Part shown: positions 1 to 5,459 of the stretch, piece after piece | Position numbering within the stretch: the first letter of the stretch is position 1 | Layout of the letters: each line of letters begins with the position of its first letter | NCBI GenBank assembly: GCA_002490995.1 | Contig: DKVC01000230.1 | Span: 21,400 to 29,345 of the forward strand | Origin: Lachnospiraceae bacterium UBA7188 | Lineage (GTDB): Bacteria > Bacillota > Clostridia > Lachnospirales > Lachnospiraceae | Direction: 5' to 3' | DNA length: 7,946 nt | Notes under the pieces: model-generated | Told to the model about the DNA's origin: nothing | Seen by the model: the letters and a program-made list of their open reading frames with translations, nothing else | The model's database searches: none | Translations under genes and position numbers: made by a program

Positions 1-1
1 C

Positions 2-95
2 GCATTCAACTATAGGAAGCTGCATTTGCTTCCGATAAAAGGCGCGTCTCTTTGCGCTGCATTCAGCTATAGGAAGCTACATTTGCTTCTTATAA
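2..95. repeat. Two hairpin-containing direct repeats, 57-bp period
   Basis: Positions 2-38 and 59-95 match at 33 of 37 bases; the differences are at 9/66, 22/79, 33/90 and 34/91. Each copy holds a stem of about 10 bp with a 7-nt loop: arms 11-20 and 28-37 in copy 1, arms 68-77 and 85-94 in copy 2, with core GGAAGC/GCTTC(C). Copy 1 has one A-G mismatch in the stem; copy 2 replaces it with an A-T pair and turns a G-C pair into a G-U wobble. The 20 nt between copies are unrelated to the repeat. The window starts at copy 1, so more copies may lie to the left. It is probably an intergenic palindromic repeat family or part of an untranslated RNA; the function is unknown. Confidence 0.7.
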
Positions 96-132
96 TATAC
101 TGCAATTATCGAAAGCTTTCCAGTGCAGATTT

Positions 133-162
133 CCGGACATAGTTTTTCCGGATATAGTTTTT
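133..162. repeat. 15-bp tandem duplication
   Basis: Positions 133-147 (CCGGACATAGTTTTT) are repeated at 148-162 with one change (C138 to T153), and a partial third unit (CC) follows. It lies in the AT-rich stretch just upstream of the first promoter-like element. No function can be assigned. Confidence 0.75.
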
Positions 163-180
163 CCAGTTTTACAATAGTCA

Positions 181-209
181 TTGTTTTTTTGCAGATTCGC
201 TATTATAAT
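181..209 (+). promoter_or_regulatory. Possible upstream sigma-A promoter
   Basis: A perfect -10 box TATAAT at 204-209 lies 17 bp downstream of TTGTTT at 181-186, which matches only the first three bases of TTGACA. It would start a transcript near 216, about 274 nt before the OLD gene. Only tiny ORFs without good ribosome binding sites lie between, for example an 18-codon frame at 230-286. It is either a second, distal promoter for the OLD gene or the promoter of an untranslated RNA. Confidence 0.4.
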
Positions 210-347
210 GAAAATATGAGTATGAAAACATGATTGCGCAAAAACGTTCTGTTTTTCGTAATGGTCTGATTCAACATATGTGTTGATGCAGCCGGAAGCA
301 CTGTAAACACAGCATCCATAAAATCTGGAAATCAGAACGGCTATTGA

Positions 348-375
348 TTAACATCTTTAAAATAGAAACTATAAT
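348..375 (+). promoter_or_regulatory. Likely promoter of the OLD-family gene
   Basis: TTAACA at 348-353 (five of six bases of the consensus -35) and TATAAT at 370-375 (perfect -10) are separated by 16 bp. Transcription would start near 382, leaving a 5' leader of about 108 nt before the start codon at 490. This is the best promoter match upstream of the gene, and the flanking sequence is A+T-rich. Confidence 0.6.
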
Positions 376-390
376 AGCAAGCTGCCCTGT

Positions 391-451
391 TTTCTGTCCT
401 GGAAGACGGATAACAGAAATTACGGAGCCGTTTCCGCAACGGAAACAGGCT
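391..451 (+). promoter_or_regulatory. Structured 5' leader with two hairpins
   Basis: The first stem pairs TTTCTGT (391-397) with ACAGAAA (413-419) across a 15-nt loop. The second is stronger: AGCC-GTTTCCG (426-436), loop CAA (437-439), CGGAAAC (440-446), a bulged A447, then GGCT (448-451), giving 11 base pairs. No T-run follows, so it is not a simple terminator. The structure ends about 26 nt before the GGAGG ribosome binding site at 478-482. It could affect mRNA stability or translation of the OLD gene; no known riboswitch class is recognised. Confidence 0.45.
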
Positions 452-489
452 GACAGCTGCTCCAGTCGTATTTATGCGGAGGCGAACCC

Positions 490-2340
490 ATGAAAATTAC
501 AGGCCTTCATATCCAAAACTTCAAGTCAATCCGCGACATGCATATCCCGGACATTGAGAATGCCCTGATCCTGGTGGGGCAGAACAATACCGGCAAGACC
601 ACCGTGCTGGACGCCATCCGGGCGGTGGGCGGCGAATACCAGATTGGGCCGGAGGATTTCGGGGAAGCCGGGGCGAAAATCCGGATTCACGTATCCCTGT
701 CGTTTACGGATGAGGATTTGGATCTGCTGCGGCGCAGGGGTGTGGTCAGCCAGTACCGGAAAAAGGAAGCCTGGCTGCAGGATTTCTGCCGGAAACTGCC
801 ATCTTTCTCCGGCCATGTGCTTGATTTTACCATGACGGCGAACCGGGACGGCAGGATTCGCTACCAGGACGGCACGAACAAGAACAATCCCTGTATCAGG
901 GAAGTGTTTCCCAGGATATACCATGTGGATACGGAGCGCCGTCTGGAGCAGCTGCAGAGGGATCTGCTGCTTTTACAGGAAGATGAGATTCTGAAACGGA
1001 TGCGCTCAGGCTGCTGTATGTTCAATCAGGCAAGGGAATGCAATCACTGTTTCCACTGCATCGGACTGATTGAGCAGAAGACACCTGCGGAATTGGATGC
1101 GCTGGAAACCTCCAAGCTGCTGGACTATAAGCTTTATCAGCTGAACCTGGACACCTTTGCCCGTATGGTCAATGACTGCTTCCAGAAAAATGGAGGGCGC
1201 GAGCACATCATCTACTCCATGAACCGGGATGTGGAGAAAATCCTGGAGGTCACCACGGAAATCCGCCATCCGGCGCAGAATGTGCCCAGGCCTATTTCCC
1301 ATATGGGAAAGGGCATGCGTTCCATCTATCTGTTTTCCCTGCTGGAGGCCTATACGCAGATCGAGGAGAATCTGTCCAGCATTATCATGATCGAGGACCC
1401 GGAGATTTTTCTGCATCCCAGCCTTCAGAAGGTGTGCGGTACGATTCTGTACCGGCTGGCCGCGAAGAACCAGGTTATTTTTACCACCCATTCTCCCAAT
1501 CTGCTGCCCAATTTCAACAGCAGGCAGATCAGGCAGGTCATCCACCAGGAAGACGGCTCCAGCGATATCCGGAAGAAAACGGATATCAGCGCCATTCTGG
1601 ATGACCTGGGCTATACGGCAGGGGATCTGATGAATGTGAATTTCGTATTTATCGTGGAGGGAAAACAGGATAAATCCCGTCTGCCGCTTCTGCTTGGCAA
1701 GTATTATGCGGAGACGGTGGACAGCGAGGGGAATCTGTCCAGGATTGCCATTATCACCACTAACAGCTGTACGAATATCAAAACCTATGCAAACCTGAAA
1801 TACATGAACCAGATCTATCTGCGGGATCAATTTCTCATGGTCCGGGACAGCGACGGCAAGGACCCGGCGGTGCTGGGAAGCCAGCTGTGCCGCTACTATG
1901 AGGAGCGCAACAGGGAGGATATGGATAAGCTGCCCCAGGTTAAGCCCGAAAATGTGTTGATTTTGAAATATTATTCTTTCGAGAATTATTTTCTGAATCC
2001 GAAGGTGATGGCGCAGCTGGGCATTGTGGAGTCGGAGGAGGCTTTTTATGAGACCCTGCTGGAAAAATGGAAGGAATATCTCCACAGGCTTAAAAGCGGA
2101 CGGCATCTGACGGAGGTTCTGGGATTCGAAATGGAGAGCACGGAGGATATCAGACAGCATATGGAAGAAATCCGTATCTATCTGCGGGGGCATAATCTGT
2201 TTGATATTTTTTATGCGAAGTACAGGGAACAGGAGAAAGAACTGCTGGAGCGGTATATTGAGCTGGCTCCCAGGGAGGATTTCCGGGATATCTTTGCGGC
2301 GCTGGAGCGGTTTCCTTATTTTGAGGGCAGGCGGGTGTAA
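490..2340 (+). CDS. OLD-family ATP-dependent nuclease (ABC ATPase + TOPRIM)
   Basis: OLD-family nucleases couple an SMC/ABC-like ATPase to a metal-dependent TOPRIM DNA nuclease and are mostly known from phage defence (P2 Old, Gabija GajA). Visible motifs are Walker A G30-x4-G35-K36-T37, a signature-like stretch S270-HMGKG, Walker B IIMIEDPE (about 298-305, with E302 and D303) and the H-loop histidine H334. The TOPRIM half follows with E390 in VEGKQDK, the acidic pair D453/D455 in VRDSDGK, and SFENYF at 496-501, typical of OLD proteins. The start has a clean GGAGG (478-482) at 7-nt spacing. At 616 aa it is complete. An unusual Cys cluster sits at C175, C176, C184, C187 and C190. No UvrD-like helicase is adjacent, so it is probably a stand-alone (class 1-like) OLD rather than Gabija. 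Third codon positions are visibly richer in G+C than in the next two genes, so it may have a separate origin. The DNA target and trigger cannot be read from the sequence. Confidence 0.88.
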   Translation: MKITGLHIQNFKSIRDMHIPDIENALILVGQNNTGKTTVLDAIRAVGGEYQIGPEDFGEAGAKIRIHVSLSFTDEDLDLLRRRGVVSQYRKKEAWLQDFCRKLPSFSGHVLDFTMTANRDGRIRYQDGTNKNNPCIREVFPRIYHVDTERRLEQLQRDLLLLQEDEILKRMRSGCCMFNQARECNHCFHCIGLIEQKTPAELDALETSKLLDYKLYQLNLDTFARMVNDCFQKNGGREHIIYSMNRDVEKILEVTTEIRHPAQNVPRPISHMGKGMRSIYLFSLLEAYTQIEENLSSIIMIEDPEIFLHPSLQKVCGTILYRLAAKNQVIFTTHSPNLLPNFNSRQIRQVIHQEDGSSDIRKKTDISAILDDLGYTAGDLMNVNFVFIVEGKQDKSRLPLLLGKYYAETVDSEGNLSRIAIITTNSCTNIKTYANLKYMNQIYLRDQFLMVRDSDGKDPAVLGSQLCRYYEERNREDMDKLPQVKPENVLILKYYSFENYFLNPKVMAQLGIVESEEAFYETLLEKWKEYLHRLKSGRHLTEVLGFEMESTEDIRQHMEEIRIYLRGHNLFDIFYAKYREQEKELLERYIELAPREDFRDIFAALERFPYFEGRRV

Positions 2341-2363
2341 GGAAGTGTCTGCGAATTTATAAC

Positions 2364-2396
2364 TTATACTGCGCACCGGTTAAATTTGCAGTATAA
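2364..2396. promoter_or_regulatory. Perfect 9-bp inverted repeat before the ATPase-PIN unit
   Basis: TTATACTGC (2364-2372) and GCAGTATAA (2388-2396) are exact reverse complements with 15 nt between them. The repeat fills most of the gap between the OLD gene and the ATPase gene and ends 8 nt before the ATG at 2405. No T-run follows, so it does not look like an intrinsic terminator. It could be an operator, or an RNA hairpin acting on initiation of the downstream gene. No good -35/-10 pair was found in this gap. Confidence 0.6.
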
Positions 2397-2404
2397 ATGA
2401 GTTA

Positions 2405-3682
2405 ATGGAGATGACGGAATTGATTAAAAAAGTGTATTTCGAAAACTTTAAAAGCTTTGTAAAAACGGAATTGCAGATTGAAAATATCACCACTTTAATC
2501 GGAACAAATGCAGCCGGAAAGACGAATGCCATTGAGGGAATGATGATTTTATCTGAAATTATGTCGGGAAGAGATCTGTCGGCTATTTTAGATGGGACAA
2601 AAAACAGTGAATCCGGGATTCGCGGAGGCGCCAGAGGATGCTGCAGATTTGATTCGGATTATTTTGTTTTAGGATGTACGGTGAAATATGACGAAAGCAT
2701 TGATTTAGAATACAGAATCAAGATAGAAGTCAGAGACCGGGTGATGGTTGGGGAGGAGAAACTCTCTGAGGTGACCGGTGAAGGCAGTAAAACCATGTAT
2801 GATACAAAGCCTGCAGACAGCCAGTCAGGAGATATCACAGTTGCTTACAATAATGGGAAAAAAGGGAGAAATCCTGACATTACATGTATCCGATTTTCGG
2901 CTGTGATAAGTCAGCTGGCTACCAAATTACCACAGGAGAGGCAACATGGGAAAAAAATTGTGAGCTATGCAAATGTGGTAATTGATACTTTTAAGAATAT
3001 TTTGTATCTGAACCCTGAGACTTATCAGATGAGGGGATATTCCCTGGTCAATGATACAGAGTTGAAAGTAAATGCGTCCAATATTTCCTCCGTGCTTCAT
3101 GCGCTGTGTCGGGATACCCGGAATAAGGAATTGCTGTTGGATATCATGCAAAAGCTGCCGGAGAATAAGATATTAGACATTACTTTTATGGAGGGTCCGC
3201 TAAACGATGTGATATTGTTTCTGGAGGAAAAATCAGGGAAGATAAAAGAAAAGATTGATGCCACGCGATTATCGGATGGCACTTTAAGGTGTCTGGCAAT
3301 CGTAGCCGCTGTTTTACGGGAAAAGAAAGGCGGCATGATTGTGATTGAGGAAATAGATAACGGAATCCACCCGGGAAGAGCAAAAACATTGATTCATCTC
3401 GTATCAGATATTGCGAGACAGCGGGGAGTGGACGTGCTTATAACCACACATAATGCGATCTTGCTGAATGCATTGGGGAAAGAGGATTTGGCGGGTGTGG
3501 AAATCGTGTACAGGGATGAGGAAGAGGGGGATGGCAGATTTATTCCTTTGATAGAAATCGACAGGATGCCAGAACTGCTTGCAAATGGGAAGTTAGGCGA
3601 TGTTTTTACCAGCGATATGATTCTGGAATATATCAAACAGGAAAACAGGACGGCTGATGATTATTCCTGGTTGGAGGATTAG
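2405..3682 (+). CDS. RecF/AAA_21-like ABC ATPase, partner of the PIN protein
   Basis: A cytoplasmic ATPase of the RecF/AAA_15/AAA_21 type, 425 aa. The N-terminus (KKVYFENFKSF) is typical of the group. Walker A is G33-TNAA-GKT40, the ABC signature is LSDGT (289-293), Walker B is MIVIEEID (311-318, catalytic E316 likely) and the H-loop is TTH (347-349). The region between carries no recognised effector domain, and the last 75 residues have no TOPRIM motif. The PIN gene starts 3 bp after its stop, so the two are almost certainly cotranscribed. ABC ATPases of this kind commonly act as sensor or scaffold for a nuclease in anti-phage modules such as PARIS and AbiL/RloAB. Start choice is uncertain. 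ATG 2405 and ATG 2411 lack a well-placed ribosome binding site, whereas TTG at 2420 has GGAG (2407-2410) 9 nt upstream and would begin M-IKKVYFENF, giving 420 aa. Codon use is more AT-rich than in the OLD gene. Confidence 0.85.
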   Translation: MEMTELIKKVYFENFKSFVKTELQIENITTLIGTNAAGKTNAIEGMMILSEIMSGRDLSAILDGTKNSESGIRGGARGCCRFDSDYFVLGCTVKYDESIDLEYRIKIEVRDRVMVGEEKLSEVTGEGSKTMYDTKPADSQSGDITVAYNNGKKGRNPDITCIRFSAVISQLATKLPQERQHGKKIVSYANVVIDTFKNILYLNPETYQMRGYSLVNDTELKVNASNISSVLHALCRDTRNKELLLDIMQKLPENKILDITFMEGPLNDVILFLEEKSGKIKEKIDATRLSDGTLRCLAIVAAVLREKKGGMIVIEEIDNGIHPGRAKTLIHLVSDIARQRGVDVLITTHNAILLNALGKEDLAGVEIVYRDEEEGDGRFIPLIEIDRMPELLANGKLGDVFTSDMILEYIKQENRTADDYSWLED

Positions 3683-3685
3683 AGC

Positions 3686-4180
3686 ATGTATGTCCATTTT
3701 ATAGATACTTCTGTATTTACGAATATTATCAATGTCCCAGGGAGAAACCAACAACATGATGCCGTAATGAAGGAATTGAAAGATTTATTGAGTCAAAAAG
3801 ATAAAAATGCGCTTATATTGCCATTTGCGACAATTATAGAGACAGGAAATCATATCGCGCATTGTGGTGATGGAAATCAGAGGAGAAAAGCGGCGGAAAA
3901 ATTTGCGGAATGTATTGAAAAAACAATCCACAGTAAGGCTCCGTGGCAGTATTATGGAAATCAGCTGACACCGGAGGATTTGGAACAGATTTGCAGACAG
4001 TTTCCGAATTTTGCAATGCGTGGTGAGGGATTTGGAGACTTATCCGTTATCAGGGCATATCAGAAATATAAAGAGGAAACGCCTGCAATACATAAAATCA
4101 GAATATGGAGTGTGGATACACATTTAAAAGATATTTATGAAGAGACGGTAGAGCCGATTCATTTACGAAACAGGGGATAG
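3686..4180 (+). CDS. PIN-domain nuclease, candidate effector
   Basis: The 164-aa protein shows the four-acid pattern of a PIN RNase: D7 in FIDTSVF at the end of the first strand, E52 in ATIIETGNH, D118 in GFGDLSVI and D144 in IWSVDTHL. PIN proteins are Mg2+/Mn2+-dependent, mostly RNA-cleaving; VapC toxins are the best known. The length is slightly above a typical VapC (about 130-140 aa). GGAGG at 3673-3677, inside the end of the ATPase gene, lies 8 nt from the ATG, so translation is probably coupled. No VapB-like antitoxin gene is adjacent, which argues against ordinary VapBC and for control by the upstream ATPase. There is no signal peptide or membrane segment. The substrate (tRNA, rRNA, mRNA or phage RNA) cannot be inferred. 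The reading frame stays open beyond the TAG stop into the winged-helix remnant. Confidence 0.78.
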   Translation: MYVHFIDTSVFTNIINVPGRNQQHDAVMKELKDLLSQKDKNALILPFATIIETGNHIAHCGDGNQRRKAAEKFAECIEKTIHSKAPWQYYGNQLTPEDLEQICRQFPNFAMRGEGFGDLSVIRAYQKYKEETPAIHKIRIWSVDTHLKDIYEETVEPIHLRNRG

Positions 4181-4231
4181 AACAAATGGATAAGAGCGCA
4201 ATGTAATGAACTGAACGCCATTCTTCCGGGA

Positions 4232-4435
4232 TTGTTTGAGAAGACAGATGACTGCATGGAGTTGTTGCTCCGCCTGTCCTATACAAGCGATGGCATGGTT
4301 CGTATAGAAATAGTGTACACTAATGAACTTGGAATTTCAGAAAGACAGGTTCAGAGAATACTCAAAGAATTAAAGGAATCTGGAATAATCCTGCGGATTG
4401 GTGCAAACCGCAGCAGAAAATGGATTATTCGTTGA
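4232..4435 (+). pseudogene. Winged-helix fragment, probable gene remnant
   Basis: Up to 67 codons from TTG 4232 (ATG 4256 is an alternative) encode a helix-turn-helix: NELGISERQVQRILKELKE then SGIILRIG and a basic RSRKW tail. This is the usual C-terminal winged helix of larger AlbA_2/ATP-binding regulators and related proteins, in which it follows several hundred residues. Here nothing precedes it: the frame is open from 4181, immediately after the PIN stop, with no good start codon or ribosome binding site. It is therefore most likely a decayed 3' end. Alternatives are a very small DNA-binding protein made by re-initiation after the PIN gene, or a former C-terminal extension of that gene, since the two share a reading frame. 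No function is assigned. Confidence 0.45.
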
Positions 4436-4470
4436 TGTCGTAATAAATGTCGCAATAAATGTCGTAATAA
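4435..4470. repeat. 12-bp tandem repeat, three units
   Basis: Three head-to-tail units at 4435-4446, 4447-4458 and 4459-4470 read ATGTCGTAATAA, ATGTCGCAATAA and ATGTCGTAATAA, with one substitution. The first unit overlaps the stop codon of the winged-helix fragment by one base. In the frame starting at 4434 the array reads D-VVIN-VAIN-VVIK. That resembles the four-residue repeats (such as N-V-x-x) seen near the winged helix of AlbA_2-type proteins, so it may be the worn end of the same lost gene. Confidence 0.8.
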
Positions 4471-4645
4471 AAAATATGCATGTCAGAAAAATTTGCAGCA
4501 AACTACAACGAAAGACCGCCAGCTACATATGTTCGCTTTTGGCAGATTAGTAAATTCTGGAGCTCTTGAGTATAGAATGAAAGGTGGAGCAGCCAAACCT
4601 GTCCCATATTTTTCTGCATGGGGGACTGGACAAGCTGGACGGGCG

Positions 4646-4660
4646 TATACAGCGTGTATA
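4646..4660. promoter_or_regulatory. Palindromic operator-like site
   Basis: TATACA (4646-4651) and TGTATA (4655-4660) form a perfect 6-bp inverted repeat around GCG. Such short dyads are typical of dimeric XRE repressor sites, and this one lies 126 bp before the XRE gene. That it is bound by this regulator is inference. Confidence 0.35.
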
Positions 4661-4744
4661 TAGAAATTTTGCAGGCAAATTCAGCATTGCAACTACTGGT
4701 TGCCGAATTGCAGGCATAAAATGGTAGCGCCGCAACCGCCGTAT

Positions 4745-4764
4745 CTGCTATCATACTGCTATCA
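4745..4764 (+). promoter_or_regulatory. Extended -10 promoter with helix-phased direct repeat
   Basis: TGC-TATCAT at 4746-4754 is an extended -10 element (TGn plus five of six bases of TATAAT). It would start transcription near 4761, about 25 nt before the ATG at 4786. No -35 box is evident at 16-18 bp. CTGCTATCA occurs at 4745-4753 and again at 4756-4764, a perfect 9-bp direct repeat offset by 11 bp, so both copies face the same side of the helix and cover the promoter. This layout would suit autoregulation by the downstream XRE protein. Confidence 0.4.
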
Positions 4765-4785
4765 AACACGAAGGAGGGTTCTGTC

Positions 4786-5415
4786 ATGGGCATAGCAGAA
4801 AGAATACAGCAATTAAGAAAATCCAGGGGAATATCCCAGGAAGAACTGGCGGAGAAAGCAGGCGTTTCAAGGCAGGCAGTTTCTAAATGGGAGAGCGGCC
4901 AGAGTACACCTGATGTCGAAAAAATATCCTTACTGAGCGATTTCTTTGAAACAACCACCGATTACCTGATAAAAGGAATCGAGCCTGTAAAGGAATCCGA
5001 AGGAAAATGGAGTGCAGTGGCATTTGCCGGGGCAGGTACGGTCGTGAACGCAATCGGTCTGATTTTTGCCGTTTTTATATGGCTTGAACAACAGAGGATG
5101 TATGCCACCGGCATCGGCCTGGCCATTATGCTGTTGGGAACCGGAATCTTTTTCACGGGACAGCTCCTGAAGGGGAAAGAGAAGGCGAAGGCAAAACAGC
5201 TTTTTGTACTGGTGAATATATGGATTTTGCCGTTCATTCCCTTATCCTGCTGCTACAATATCTGGAACGGGCGGTTGTCAGGAGGGATTTACCATTATCT
5301 GGCTCCGGTTCCCCTTCTGGTAAATTCTGTCAGGACATATGCGCTTTACTGGGCAGTATATATTGGCTTGTGTGCTGTGGCGGATATTGCCATGGTGCGG
5401 AAAAACAAAGTTTAG
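4786..5415 (+). CDS. Membrane-anchored XRE-family transcriptional regulator
   Basis: The N-terminal 60 residues form a Cro/C1 (HTH_3) DNA-binding domain. The helix-turn-helix lies at about 17-36 (ISQEELAEKAGVSRQAVSKW), followed by ESGQSTPD and the usual fifth helix ending at YLIKG. The rest is hydrophobic, with likely membrane segments at about 76-99, 106-127, 137-157 and 184-203, joined by a basic loop (KGKEKAKAK, about 129-137). A DNA-binding domain tied to a multi-pass membrane anchor suggests it senses a membrane or extracellular signal, or controls a nearby transporter; none is present in this window. The start is firm: AGGAGG at 4772-4777 with 8-nt spacing. It is monocistronic and convergent with the toxin-antitoxin pair. 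Its link to the defence genes is only positional. No named homologue is claimed. Confidence 0.85.
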   Translation: MGIAERIQQLRKSRGISQEELAEKAGVSRQAVSKWESGQSTPDVEKISLLSDFFETTTDYLIKGIEPVKESEGKWSAVAFAGAGTVVNAIGLIFAVFIWLEQQRMYATGIGLAIMLLGTGIFFTGQLLKGKEKAKAKQLFVLVNIWILPFIPLSCCYNIWNGRLSGGIYHYLAPVPLLVNSVRTYALYWAVYIGLCAVADIAMVRKNKV

Positions 5416-5418
5416 TCT

Positions 5419-5459
5419 GCTATTTCACGCCCCCCGGTTCACTCGACAGTGAAATAAGC
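5419..5459. terminator. Alternative hairpins between convergent genes
   Basis: The 23-nt gap between the XRE stop and the toxin stop, plus flanks, can fold two ways. GC-TATTTCAC (5419-5428) can pair with GTGAAATA-(A)-GC (5449-5459). Or TTCACT (5438-5443) can pair with AGTGAA (5448-5453) around a CGAC loop, using the same right arm. The short hairpin includes the toxin stop codon (complement of 5439-5441). There is no clear T-run on either strand, so a bidirectional terminator is only a suggestion. Confidence 0.3.

Larger units (their letters stand above)
4471..4785. other. Non-coding stretch upstream of the XRE regulator
   Basis: No gene can be supported here. Short plus-strand frames exist (29 codons at 4480-4569, 44 codons at 4529-4663, 33 codons at 4618-4719), but none has a ribosome binding site or a recognisable domain. 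The stretch holds a TATACA-GCG-TGTATA palindrome at 4646-4660 and, near its right end, phased direct repeats and an extended -10 box before the XRE gene. It may contain decayed coding sequence. Confidence 0.5.

Noticed and set aside
2..95. CRISPR array
   Set aside because: There are only two visible units, they differ at four of 37 positions, the intervening 20 nt is too short for a spacer, and no cas gene is present.
111..120. Perfect palindrome GAAAGCTTTC
   Set aside because: A single 10-bp palindrome is expected by chance in several kilobases, and no nearby feature gives it meaning.
230..286. 18-codon ORF in the OLD leader (leader peptide)
   Set aside because: It has no ribosome binding site and no regulatory codon run, and it depends on the weaker distal promoter.
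1..489. Retron non-coding RNA linked to the OLD-type effector
   Set aside because: No reverse transcriptase gene is present, and the leader lacks the expected msr/msd arrangement.
490..2340. Gabija (GajA)
   Set aside because: A UvrD-like GajB helicase would be expected beside it; the next gene is a RecF-like ATPase instead.
1006..2376. A 456-codon minus-strand ORF opposite the OLD gene
   Set aside because: It lies antisense to a gene with clear ATPase and TOPRIM motifs, its translation shows no domain, and its length reflects the codon bias of the real gene.
3686..4180. Classical VapBC toxin-antitoxin
   Set aside because: No VapB-like antitoxin gene precedes or follows the PIN gene; its coupled neighbour is the ATPase.
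4503..4958. A 151-codon minus-strand ORF
   Set aside because: It starts inside the XRE gene on the opposite strand, has no ribosome binding site and resembles no family.
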